Assembly (NCBI GenBank): GCA_964611335.1
Contig: CAZSXR010000001.1
Location: 372,001 to 436,000, forward strand
DNA from: BOG-1112 sp964611335
GTDB taxonomy: Bacteria > Bdellovibrionota_B > Oligoflexia > Oligoflexales > Bog-1112
Direction of reading: 5' to 3'
Length of the DNA stretch: 64,000 nucleotides
Below are positions 24,381-32,153 of the stretch, in pieces (position 1 is the stretch's first letter; each line of letters starts with the position of its first letter). The notes below the pieces were generated by a model. That model had not been told where the DNA came from, made no database searches, and saw only the letters and a list, made by a program, of their open reading frames with translations. The position numbers and the translations under genes were made by a program.

Positions 24381-26492
24381 TTAAAACACAGAGTTGTGGA
24401 AGACTAGACTTTGTAGATGCCAATCGGAATAGCCTTCTTCCACTTTTGTCGTATTCTTAGGATTCCCTACATGCAGTTGCTCATACTGAAAGGGAATATG
24501 ACAGTAGTTCCTATCCACAAATTGCTTATTCACAAGAGCAATATGAATTTCGTTAGAGCCTGAACCTATGACCTTTTGCTCAGCTTTGAGAGGAACAAAG
24601 ATAGCATCGCTTCCATATTCAAGAGGTCTGTCGAGTTCATAAAGAAAGAAGCGGAAATTGTAGAGTTCTGCTATCAATTCCAAATGTACAAAACTGAGAT
24701 AGATGTGGGGATTGTCGAAGAGCAAAGCCCACTCTTCGAGGGTATTTGTATCAATCTCGGATAAAACGTTATTTACAAGTTTTAAATGATGGGGATCAGG
24801 ATCAAGACTCGTTTTGATCTTTAAAAGATCCTCTATAAACTGTTTTCGAGAGATTCCCACAATGTGAAAAAGAGAATCTCCATAAGGCTCCTGAGGAGCA
24901 ATGCGACTCGGAACAATTATACCACTATGCAATTGAGTTTTTCGAACAGAGCTTAATCGATCTTTTTGAAGGTGTGTACGTTCTAAGATCTCTTCTGCTT
25001 GAGGGTACATATGTGCGGTATAGGTGTTTTCTAAATCGCGTTTGGCATTCTCTATAAAAAGAGGGCCTGAAACTTTTAAAAATTCGGAACTTTCTTTTGT
25101 AATTCCCTTTGTGCCGAGTAAAGTTTGCACCCGAGGTGTGAAATCCGGTTGTTTTACATACTCTTTTAAACGGTCTATAAATTCAACCCAATCAGAGTTA
25201 TGGGGAAGTCTGTAGACACTTGTTATCATTAAACAGTCTTTATAAGCCATTCTCAACACACGTCTAAACACTGTGTTTGCAAGAAAGAGTGTTCCATTCA
25301 TGGATTGAACTTGAGGTCTGAATTCAAAATGCTTTCCATCTTTGTAATATGCGATATCTCCATCACTTTCAAAAGTGAGTGGGAAATTCTTCATAACTTT
25401 GGGATAATATGGATTTTTGATCTCGAAGCTTTCTAAGGAATTGAAAAAATTCATGGAGAAATTGCGAATGAGGTTGCAATGAAAGAGAGTTAAGACTCCA
25501 GGTAAATTCTCTACATCTTTCTTGTACAAAAACATTTCTTCGAAGTTAACTTTATCAAAGCCTAAAGCTTCGGAATAGCTGTTGTCAAAAGACTTACTCC
25601 AGGTGTGAACATTACCCATATGAACGACAATATAATCTTCACCATCGGTGGGAAGAATTTCCTGGTCGTTGTAGAATTCTGCGTTTTCTGCAGAAGGATC
25701 ATTGGTGAGGCTATAGGAATTTTGTCCAGATTGGGTTGATTTTCGAACGAGTTTATATTTTCCAAAACCGGAAGAGCTTTGGACCTTTTCTTTTTGTACT
25801 TCCCAACGTTGTGAATCCAAGTTGAATTTGAGAACAAAAATTCTTGAAACCGTGTTGAGAGTGTAGACATGTTCTTGAGTAGGAACGCCTTCGTAGTAAG
25901 CAAGAATAAGAGTTTTAGCCCTCATCTTTGTCGTTGCGAGAATCTGGTCCATTTCATTAACATTTTCTATTTTGCGCCATCTATTTCCTTTGGGAATAAA
26001 TCTTTCAGGATTTTCTCCATTCAGAAGATGTTTTAATGCTCGATAAATAAGACCATGTTCTAAAAGATCGCGAAAATCTTCGAGTTTTCTATTGCTTTCA
26101 AGGTTGAAAGCAAGATTTTGAAGATTTTCTTTAAGGTCTATACGGGCATCAAAAGTTGCAGGAATACGTTCCCTATTATTCATGGAAAGCAAGTAAATCA
26201 AAAAATCGTCAAGTGTGGCTTCTTGAGAATTTATGATTTCCAAAGAATACCATGCTATAAGTTGGCAAATAGCAGCACGTGTTCTCGGATCTGTTATGTT
26301 AAAACCTGGTTTTCTCAGTTCAATATGAGCTTTATTTATGGCTTTTTCTAAGTCTTCTTCTGAAGTGTCCAACTTCTTAAGAATATGAGCCTGGAGTCTA
26401 TCTTCTTCAAGTTCACTGCTTGCAAAAGACGTATGACTTAAAAAAAGACTGAGAAAAAAAATGTACTTTAGAATCTTCATGAGAAACCGCAT
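24381..26492 (-). CDS. Large exported protein with possible degenerate OTU-like C-terminal domain
   Basis: 703 residues. Signal peptide about 1-25 (ends SFASS). Residues 30-530 match nothing I recognise. At about 535-666 there is an OTU-like pattern: EPYGDSLFHIVG in place of the usual GD-x-Cys-L-F-x-A, then IYLSFVHLELIAELYNFRFF, then NEIHIALVNKQF and RNYCHI where OTU enzymes end with the catalytic His. The nucleophile Cys would be Ser540, so a deubiquitinase, if this is one, would be weak or dead. Start ATG abuts the TAG of the LuxR-type gene (TAGATG). The domain call is tentative. Confidence 0.7.
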   Translation of the reverse strand: MRFLMKILKYIFFLSLFLSHTSFASSELEEDRLQAHILKKLDTSEEDLEKAINKAHIELRKPGFNITDPRTRAAICQLIAWYSLEIINSQEATLDDFLIYLLSMNNRERIPATFDARIDLKENLQNLAFNLESNRKLEDFRDLLEHGLIYRALKHLLNGENPERFIPKGNRWRKIENVNEMDQILATTKMRAKTLILAYYEGVPTQEHVYTLNTVSRIFVLKFNLDSQRWEVQKEKVQSSSGFGKYKLVRKSTQSGQNSYSLTNDPSAENAEFYNDQEILPTDGEDYIVVHMGNVHTWSKSFDNSYSEALGFDKVNFEEMFLYKKDVENLPGVLTLFHCNLIRNFSMNFFNSLESFEIKNPYYPKVMKNFPLTFESDGDIAYYKDGKHFEFRPQVQSMNGTLFLANTVFRRVLRMAYKDCLMITSVYRLPHNSDWVEFIDRLKEYVKQPDFTPRVQTLLGTKGITKESSEFLKVSGPLFIENAKRDLENTYTAHMYPQAEEILERTHLQKDRLSSVRKTQLHSGIIVPSRIAPQEPYGDSLFHIVGISRKQFIEDLLKIKTSLDPDPHHLKLVNNVLSEIDTNTLEEWALLFDNPHIYLSFVHLELIAELYNFRFFLYELDRPLEYGSDAIFVPLKAEQKVIGSGSNEIHIALVNKQFVDRNYCHIPFQYEQLHVGNPKNTTKVEEGYSDWHLQSLVFHNSVF

Positions 26493-27320
26493 CTATGATG
26501 AGAACTCTGGTAAACGGTCAAAACCGCTTTTGCAGAGAAAATCTTGTAATTTGCTTTTATGGGAAATGTGGGATTTTAATTTGATGCTTTCTATATAATC
26601 TTCGACAGTTCGACTTGAAATCTTCATGACTTTTGCGATGTCTTGAGATCTCATATTTTTGCTTATAAGGTAAGCACAGTGAGCTTCTCTTTTTGTCAAA
26701 TAACTTTGGGTATCCGTGTTCAGATAGTATTTTTTGGTCTTCATAGTCTGCATGCAAAATTTAAGAGAGTCATCTTTTGTGAAAATTTTTTTGGAGCTAC
26801 TGATAAATTTAAATCGAGGAGCATTGCGCAGAAGGTCGGAAGATTGATCCAGGAAATAAAAAATAAAATGACGAAGAAGGTCATAATTTGAACTTAGACT
26901 CTCATAGGAAGCTCTATGAGAAGCAAGAGGAAAAAAACTGAATTCTTCAAGGTAGTCAGGTTTTGAAAGCAATATAGAGTAAGGAGGAGTTGTTGAAAAT
27001 TGGCGTTCAAGGTCTTCTACCATATTCTGAAATAGGCTTTTAAAACTCGAATTGGCCATTCCTAGAAGGGAGTTTGTATCTCCAATTCTTATAGTGGAAT
27101 TTAATCCACCTGGTAAGGAAGGTGTGGGTACACCTTTGAGATAATCATAGTCCTTGACAAAGTGTTGTATAAAGTTCTCGGAGTTTGAGACACAAAATCG
27201 AGTGTCATCGGGGTAGTAGCGGATGTATGAGAAAATTCCTATGGGTAGGGTTTGAGTGAGAGCTTTTGTTATCTTGTTAATCTCTGAATATAAACATGGA
27301 TCGTTTATTTTGAGTTGCAT
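26493..27320 (-). CDS. LuxR-type HTH transcriptional regulator
   Basis: 275 residues, cytoplasmic. The C-terminus (about 205-265) is a LuxR/GerE helix-turn-helix: LTKREAHCAYLISKNM, SQDIAKVMKISSRTVEDYIE, then a basic recognition end. The N-terminal 200 residues may be a sensory domain but show no autoinducer-binding signature I can name. It sits 30 bases after the glycosyltransferase-like lipoprotein gene and directly abuts the 703-residue exported protein gene, so it probably regulates this small operon or a related set. Confidence 0.85.
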   Translation of the reverse strand: MQLKINDPCLYSEINKITKALTQTLPIGIFSYIRYYPDDTRFCVSNSENFIQHFVKDYDYLKGVPTPSLPGGLNSTIRIGDTNSLLGMANSSFKSLFQNMVEDLERQFSTTPPYSILLSKPDYLEEFSFFPLASHRASYESLSSNYDLLRHFIFYFLDQSSDLLRNAPRFKFISSSKKIFTKDDSLKFCMQTMKTKKYYLNTDTQSYLTKREAHCAYLISKNMRSQDIAKVMKISSRTVEDYIESIKLKSHISHKSKLQDFLCKSGFDRLPEFSS

Positions 27321-27350
27321 AATGACTTTCTTTCAAGGCAAGCGATCTCA

Positions 27351-28346
27351 TCAATTGATAGTGCCATCCGATAATCGACAAGGAGCACAAGGCAGGTGTC
27401 TTTCTCCGTTAGGCTTGCAGGAGAGTATAGTTTCTTTTGTTCCATAGGAACTTTTTGGCCAATGATTTTGATAATTTTCAAAAACTATATCATTCAAGAC
27501 ATTTCCCCCTGAAATAGCATTTACAGAATGATTGCTTGTAGAACACCAGGCTCCTTCAGCTGGGATAACGAAAGAACTTATGTTTTGAGAAGCGAGCTGT
27601 GCACTGATCCAGGCATCATCTACAAAGTAAGCAGCAGATTTTTCTTTAGCTTCGTTGGGGGAAGGAATAGGAAGCTTCATCCATAAGTTTTGGCAAAAAA
27701 ATCGAGGTTGAATCATATAGCCCGAAACTCCTGTTACAACTGCAATCTGTATGGGTTCTTTTATTTCATAAGAATGTATAATTCCCATATCACTAAATTT
27801 GAGGCTTGTGGGCATTTGATGACCACGATTTGCTAAAGCTGAATCGGAGTACGCAGGAACTTCACTCCACTTAAGAAAATTATCGACCATATCTTTAGGA
27901 TAGGTTTGATCATCGTCTACAACTATAATTTTCCAATCTTCTTGTTGTCTTGATTTTTTTTCTTGGATAATCGGAATGAATTTTGTGTTGGGACCCCAAT
28001 CTTCCTCTGTTGAGAGAATACGAACAAAAGGATGAGCATTTTTTAAATATTCGGGGATAGGATATTCACAATTTTCTTTTCGGGAAAGTTTAGGAATAGC
28101 GATGACAATTTCTTCAGGAAGAGTTGTTTGTTCTAGTAGTGAAATAAGTGTGGGATAGATATCTCCAATTCGAGAGGGAATAGAAGTTAGAGAAATCGAA
28201 ACACCTTTTGCTATTTTGGAATTGTTGGGTATAGGAAGTTCTTTTGGATAGTTTTTAGAAGGGCCATACTTTTTTTCAGTGCCGCATGAAAATATGCAGA
28301 GAAAAAATACGGGGAATATAATTTTTGAAAATGTACTTGCTTTCAT
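27351..28346 (-). CDS. Lipoprotein with GT-A glycosyltransferase-like domain
   Basis: 331 residues. Signal peptide with lipobox IFSC (Cys about 21), so predicted to be exported and lipidated. The mature part resembles a GT-A glycosyltransferase: GVSISLTSIPSRIGDIYPTL and LLEQTTLPEEIVIAIP at the start, then EDWGPNTKF and KIIVVDDDQTYP, where DDD could be the metal-binding DxD motif, and AYFVDDAWIS later. An exported glycosyltransferase is odd because nucleotide sugars are cytoplasmic; it might act elsewhere or be a catalytically silent binding protein. First gene of a likely three-gene operon with the LuxR-type regulator. Confidence 0.72.
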   Translation of the reverse strand: MKASTFSKIIFPVFFLCIFSCGTEKKYGPSKNYPKELPIPNNSKIAKGVSISLTSIPSRIGDIYPTLISLLEQTTLPEEIVIAIPKLSRKENCEYPIPEYLKNAHPFVRILSTEEDWGPNTKFIPIIQEKKSRQQEDWKIIVVDDDQTYPKDMVDNFLKWSEVPAYSDSALANRGHQMPTSLKFSDMGIIHSYEIKEPIQIAVVTGVSGYMIQPRFFCQNLWMKLPIPSPNEAKEKSAAYFVDDAWISAQLASQNISSFVIPAEGAWCSTSNHSVNAISGGNVLNDIVFENYQNHWPKSSYGTKETILSCKPNGERHLPCAPCRLSDGTIN

Positions 28347-28481
28347 GAGTCTGCCAAACGTTAGGGTTAGAATTTCGCAATATTTATCATGGATTTGTAA
28401 AAACTTTCCAGCGTTTTTTAGATAAAGAAGAACATGCTGAAATGTATGGGTAATTAACAGGGTGTTTCTTTTTGGATCATA

Positions 28482-29387
28482 TTACAAAGTTTCAGAAAGT
28501 TTGTACCAGGTAAGCTCATGCTTGTTATGACTCAAATGCATAATCCTCGAACCAGGAATTTCTAAAAACTTTTTAATCACATCGTAGTGATTGGTGCCTT
28601 GAAACTTTAAAGTGAATACGAAGTTTTTTTCAGGACAAGCTTGAATGTAAGCCTTCACAAAGGGAAGAACCTTTCCAGGATAGGCAATTACATCGGAAAA
28701 AATCCAGCTAACTTCAGGATGTGTTTCTGGTTTTACCTTAAAACAATCTTCGTCGAAAAATGTAACTTTTGGATCTTCTTGAAGAGTGAGTTCCAAGTAA
28801 GCGCGATCGTAAGCAATAACTTTTGCTCCGAGCTGTCGAAGAACCCAAGTCCAACCTCCGGGGCTTGCTCCCAGATCTAGACAGACATCCTTTTTTCCAG
28901 GAAATTTTTGAACACGTGTAAAGAATTCCCAGAGTTTTAAATAGGCACGACTCGGAGGATTTTCATGATCTTCTTTGAAATTCCATTCTCCGTTCGGAAC
29001 GGTGCTTGTGCAATGGGGAGAAGCAAGGATGGTGTTCTCATCGAGCAGAGTCCAGGAACCTAGGACGGAGTCAGGAACTTTTTGTAAAAAGTCTAAAGGT
29101 TTCGTAGGAATATAAGGAAGTTTGTCTTGGATCAACTGTGCACGTCTATGGAGTTGGAAACTATAGACAGCCCAGTTCCTTTGCATTTCACGCAACTGAC
29201 GAGCTGCATCTGCAATGGAATCGATTTTCAATGTGATGGGATTCAACCAGATGTTGAGAGCAAAGGGGCAGTGTTGTGGTTTTCCCTTCGCAATAAAAAG
29301 ACGTTCGTGTCGTCCAATGATATTTTGAAGACCAAGCTCAACTGTTTTTTCGAGACCTTCTGGTGCTAAATAGGCACTGATACTCAT
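28482..29387 (-). CDS. RlmM-like/FtsJ-type RNA 2'-O-methyltransferase
   Basis: 301 residues from ATG 29387, which overlaps the TrmH-family stop as ATGA. The C-terminal half is an FtsJ Rossmann fold: DVCLDLGASPGGWTWVL (SAM-binding motif I), VSWIFSDVIAYP with the catalytic-type Asp, and NFVFTLKFQG with the conserved Lys. The N-terminal region with RNWAVYSFQLHRRAQLI fits the RNA-binding half of RlmM (23S rRNA C2498 in E. coli). I call it RlmM-like rather than RlmM because the target cannot be read. It forms a two-gene RNA-methylation unit with the upstream gene. Confidence 0.82.
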   Translation of the reverse strand: MSISAYLAPEGLEKTVELGLQNIIGRHERLFIAKGKPQHCPFALNIWLNPITLKIDSIADAARQLREMQRNWAVYSFQLHRRAQLIQDKLPYIPTKPLDFLQKVPDSVLGSWTLLDENTILASPHCTSTVPNGEWNFKEDHENPPSRAYLKLWEFFTRVQKFPGKKDVCLDLGASPGGWTWVLRQLGAKVIAYDRAYLELTLQEDPKVTFFDEDCFKVKPETHPEVSWIFSDVIAYPGKVLPFVKAYIQACPEKNFVFTLKFQGTNHYDVIKKFLEIPGSRIMHLSHNKHELTWYKLSETL

Positions 29388-30271
29388 GAGTTTACCCCAT
29401 GTTGACGTACGCATTCACCGATAAGTAATGCAGAAGCCATAGCTACGTTCAAACTTTGAACTTCACCAATACTCGGAATAGCAACGGTCACATCGAGTTG
29501 CATGGCTATGTCTTTCGATAAGCCACGAATCTCATTACCCAAGAAAAAAGCACAGGCTGAAGTATTCAGTTTCTGTGCATACAAAGATTTACGACCGTGT
29601 GTTGAAGTTCCTATGGTTTGGTAACCAAGGCTTTTGAGTGTTCTTAGGAAGACTCCCAAGTCTTTGAACGGAGTGAACTCAACATACTCATATCCACCCT
29701 CACTCATTCGGGCAGAAGATCCGGACATTTGCACTGCATGCTCTTCTTGGCAGACAAGATGCTTCCAACCGAAGTGCGCCATGATGCGAAGTATGGAACC
29801 TATGTTGTGGGGATTCATAACTTCATCGAGAACGATCAAAGGTTGACGTTCCTTTTTAAGTTTTGCGTAAAGATCGTCTTCTTGAAGAGTCGGACGACGT
29901 CTTGCAAGCAATGCGACTCCTTCGTGGTGGACGGAGCTCGATATTTTGGCAAGGTCTTCAGCGCTCACAACGTGATAGGCCTTCTTATTATTGGCACACC
30001 ATTTAAGAATATCTTTCATGTCTTGCACGCGCTCTTCTGTGCAATAGGCACGGATGATGTCTTGCTTTCTATTTTTAAAAAGGGCTCGGACCTGATGAAA
30101 TCCGTAGAAGAGCAGCTCGTTTGCAGATTTCGGAGCTGGTTGCTTTTTCGGAACTATGGACGGAGCTAAATTAATAGGACTATTTTTTATGTGGGACGGA
30201 GCTGTGCTTATAACAGCTTGGGACTTCGTGAATGCAGGCCTAACACCTGCTTTACTATTAATCTTAAACAA
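29384..30271 (-). CDS. TrmH/SpoU-family RNA 2'-O-methyltransferase
   Basis: 295 residues. N-terminal substrate-binding domain (about 50-140, LLFYGFHQVRALF), then the SPOUT domain with its trefoil-knot motifs: VLDEVMNPHNIGSILR (motif 1), FFLGNEIRGLS (motif 2) and IPSIGEVQSLNVAMA (motif 3). Acts on tRNA or 23S rRNA ribose; target not determinable. The first 50 residues are a Pro/Ser/Ala-rich tail containing two in-frame APS tripeptides, each encoded by GCTCCGTCC; a third copy of the word lies near residue 112. The start is uncertain: the frame opens at TTG 30271 without a good ribosome site. Confidence 0.85.
   Translation of the reverse strand: MFKINSKAGVRPAFTKSQAVISTAPSHIKNSPINLAPSIVPKKQPAPKSANELLFYGFHQVRALFKNRKQDIIRAYCTEERVQDMKDILKWCANNKKAYHVVSAEDLAKISSSVHHEGVALLARRRPTLQEDDLYAKLKKERQPLIVLDEVMNPHNIGSILRIMAHFGWKHLVCQEEHAVQMSGSSARMSEGGYEYVEFTPFKDLGVFLRTLKSLGYQTIGTSTHGRKSLYAQKLNTSACAFFLGNEIRGLSKDIAMQLDVTVAIPSIGEVQSLNVAMASALLIGECVRQHGVNS
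29929..29937 (+). repeat. GGACGGAGC dispersed word, copy 3
   Basis: Exact 9-mer inside the TrmH-family gene (antisense to it, coding Ser-Ser-Val there). Confidence 0.85.
30158..30166 (+). repeat. GGACGGAGC dispersed word, copy 4
   Basis: Exact 9-mer in the N-terminal tail of the TrmH-family gene (Ala-Pro-Ser in the gene's frame). Confidence 0.85.
30194..30202 (+). repeat. GGACGGAGC dispersed word, copy 5
   Basis: Exact 9-mer 36 bases from copy 4, again Ala-Pro-Ser in the TrmH-family gene. Confidence 0.85.
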
Positions 30272-30612
30272 TTTTTGCCTCTTTCTAGGTCATATTAAGA
30301 AGTCCCGAAGCATAGTCAAATGGCTGGATTTTTCAATGAGAATCTCTTTTGGAGCAGGGAGCTTCAGCATTTCAAGTACTTAGGCATTCCGCCTTAATGG
30401 GATGGGATAGCCCTAGCAAGTTATTTTGATCTTATGTTCAATAAGCGATTATGAGTTTTTTTTGGTTACAAGATGCCTTCTGCGTAGGGGTGTTTTGGAG
30501 GTGTCGGACGGAGTAAAGCAGGAGGTGTTGGAGAGGTGTTGGACGGAGCAAATACCGGTTTTTCAAGATGTCACTCGCCTGACAAGCATATCTCCCCTAT
30601 GTTTCAGAAACT
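30272..30612. other. Intergenic region before the transposase, holding copies of the dispersed word
   Basis: 341 bases between the divergent TrmH-family and transposase genes. No open frame of note. Near 30500-30549 it contains a loose repeat GGTGT(C/T)GGACGGAG twice (30502-30513 and 30536-30548), one 8/9 match (30506) and one exact 9-mer (30541). T-rich near 30450. Confidence 0.6.
30541..30549 (+). repeat. GGACGGAGC dispersed word, copy 6
   Basis: Exact 9-mer 64 bases upstream of the transposase start. Confidence 0.85.
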
Positions 30613-31323
30613 ATGTATGCACGACGTTATATTTTACAAAACAAATCCTATACGCATGTCTTCTTCCGTTGTCATAACAGGCAGCACTTTTTAAAAAATG
30701 AGGAAGTTAAGAATTTTCTTGTCTATTTATGGGCTAAGTATAAGCAAAAATATAAAATTCAAATTTTTGAATTTATAATTATGGACAATCATGCTCATTT
30801 ACTTGTTTATGCGGAAAACATCGAATACCTTGGTCATTTCATGAGAACAGTAAATTCTCAGCTCGCTCGTTTCATAAATGATTTGGAAGATAGAGATAGT
30901 CAAGCTATTAGGGAAAGGTACAAGTCACCTCTCATTACGAATGAACGATATTTCCTGCAAACCATGCAGTATATATGGCTCAACAGATTTAAAATCGATA
31001 GGCAAAGTCCTCTCAAAGATCCTTATTGTTCTGTAACATGGAGACTAGATCTCCCAGCAATTTCTTATATTACAAAGGATGAAAAAATTAAGAATTTACT
31101 TTCCAATCTACTTGATGAACATCCATATTTTCCTGCTGATAGAAGTAAATTCAGAAGATTCATACGAGATATGCTTAATGCGGCATTATCGAAGTCTGAT
31201 ACGTATTCAAAAAAAATTTTTGAGAGCTGCCATACTATCGGAGATGATTTTGACGTCAAATTCCGCGGGGAATATTTGTCAGCTTTTGAACGAGAACATA
31301 TCCCTATACCTGAACTTTCTTAA
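30613..31323 (+). CDS. Y1-family (REP-associated-type) tyrosine transposase
   Basis: 236 residues. HUH endonuclease/transposase fold: N-terminal THVFFRCHNRQHFLKN, the HUH metal site in IIMDNHAHLLVYAEN (His-x-His, about 57-66), and a candidate catalytic Tyr in MQYIWLNRFKID (about 119-130). Length and single-gene form match RAYT proteins, the domesticated relatives of IS200/IS605 transposases that mobilise short palindromic repeats. No second IS605 gene (tnpB) is present. Exact GGACGGAGC words flank it (one upstream, two downstream), so a link between this enzyme and the dispersed word is possible but unproven. The gene is AT-rich compared with its neighbours and appears intact. Confidence 0.85.
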   Translation: MYARRYILQNKSYTHVFFRCHNRQHFLKNEEVKNFLVYLWAKYKQKYKIQIFEFIIMDNHAHLLVYAENIEYLGHFMRTVNSQLARFINDLEDRDSQAIRERYKSPLITNERYFLQTMQYIWLNRFKIDRQSPLKDPYCSVTWRLDLPAISYITKDEKIKNLLSNLLDEHPYFPADRSKFRRFIRDMLNAALSKSDTYSKKIFESCHTIGDDFDVKFRGEYLSAFEREHIPIPELS

Positions 31324-31539
31324 AGAAATATCGAATAAAACTAATATCAGCTTCAAGTAGTAATGAATAGATTTTGCTTTTATTTCAATTTTTGAATGTA
31401 AATTCGAATTTGAAAAAGCAAAGTGAGTTTTTGACTTTTTATTTCGAGTCAATGGTAGGTGAGCTTATCCGAAAAGTTTAAAATATTTTTGTGTTTTTTG
31501 ATTTTGTGAGATCAAAAGACTGATTTGTAGCTGCTTTCA

Positions 31540-31548
31540 GCTCCGTCC
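31540..31548 (-). repeat. GGACGGAGC dispersed word, copy 7
   Basis: Exact 9-mer (minus strand) in the first 19-bp tandem unit. Confidence 0.85.
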
Positions 31549-31558
31549 ATATGTGTCA

Positions 31559-31567
31559 GCTCCGTCC
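31559..31567 (-). repeat. GGACGGAGC dispersed word, copy 8
   Basis: Exact 9-mer (minus strand) in the second 19-bp tandem unit. Confidence 0.85.
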
Positions 31568-31613
31568 ATATGTGATTTTATGTGATTTTTCTTAGGATTG
31601 GATTTATTTTTAA

Positions 31614-32135
31614 TCAAAGTTTTTCTAACAGATAGTAACTAGGAACATCTTGATTGGTTGTGGAGATAAACCGTGTTTTTTCTGTGACAGGACGGAAGCC
31701 TCTATTCTCAAAAAGTTTCTGCGCAGCAACCATGTTCTTACTTGTTTCCAAATACAAGCGTCGATAACCTTGATGCTGTGCCCCTTTGATAGCTTCGTCC
31801 AACAATTTACGGCCTAGTCCACGACCACGCATGGATTCTTCCACAACAAGGTCTCGGATTTCTCCAACACCTTCACTCAGTGGAAGTCCGTGAAAAGGAC
31901 CAAGACCTGCGCAGGCAACAGGTCGTGAAGGTTCACCAATAGGGCTTGCGACCCAGAACTGACAACCTTCTTGCATGTAACTTTCATGCAGATGTTTCAA
32001 ACGACGAAAGGTTGATACAAGAACACTTTCATGTTCGTCAAAACCGGTGAGGTTTCTTCGGATTAACGAACAGACAGCTCCTTCTTTTTCTATAGTCAGG
32101 GGTGTCAAAATAAAATCAGAAAGTTCTGTGTTCAT
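31614..32135 (-). CDS. GNAT-family N-acetyltransferase
   Basis: 173 residues from ATG 32135, which has GGAGGG 8 bases upstream; the open frame continues to a GTG at 32150 that would overlap this ribosome site. GNAT signatures: EIRDLVVEESMRGRGLGRKL (strand 4 and the acetyl-CoA pyrophosphate loop RGRGLG), LYLETSKNM and AAQKLFENRGFRPV. The arrangement (activity towards an amino-acid amine or protein N-terminus) resembles ArgA/RimI-like enzymes, but the substrate is unknown. pfkA lies 18 bases upstream, so the two probably share a transcript. Confidence 0.88.
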   Translation of the reverse strand: MNTELSDFILTPLTIEKEGAVCSLIRRNLTGFDEHESVLVSTFRRLKHLHESYMQEGCQFWVASPIGEPSRPVACAGLGPFHGLPLSEGVGEIRDLVVEESMRGRGLGRKLLDEAIKGAQHQGYRRLYLETSKNMVAAQKLFENRGFRPVTEKTRFISTTNQDVPSYYLLEKL

Positions 32136-32153
32136 AACTAAACCCTCCACGAA

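Larger units (their letters stand above)
31537..31574. repeat. Two perfect 19-bp tandem repeats carrying the dispersed word
   Basis: TCAGCTCCGTCCATATGTG occurs twice back to back (31537-31555 and 31556-31574). Each contains GCTCCGTCC. Located 214 bases after the transposase stop, possibly its right boundary. Confidence 0.9.
31324..31613. other. AT-rich intergenic region after the transposase
   Basis: 290 bases, very rich in A and T, with repeated TTTTTGAATTT-like text around 31390-31440. No open frame is visible. It ends with the tandem 19-bp repeat that carries two exact copies of the dispersed word. No classic IS605 end hairpin is obvious by eye. Confidence 0.5.

Noticed and set aside
30613..31323. 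Full IS605-type element with tnpB
   Set aside because: No tnpB-like gene and no clear end hairpins; only the single Y1 transposase gene is supported.
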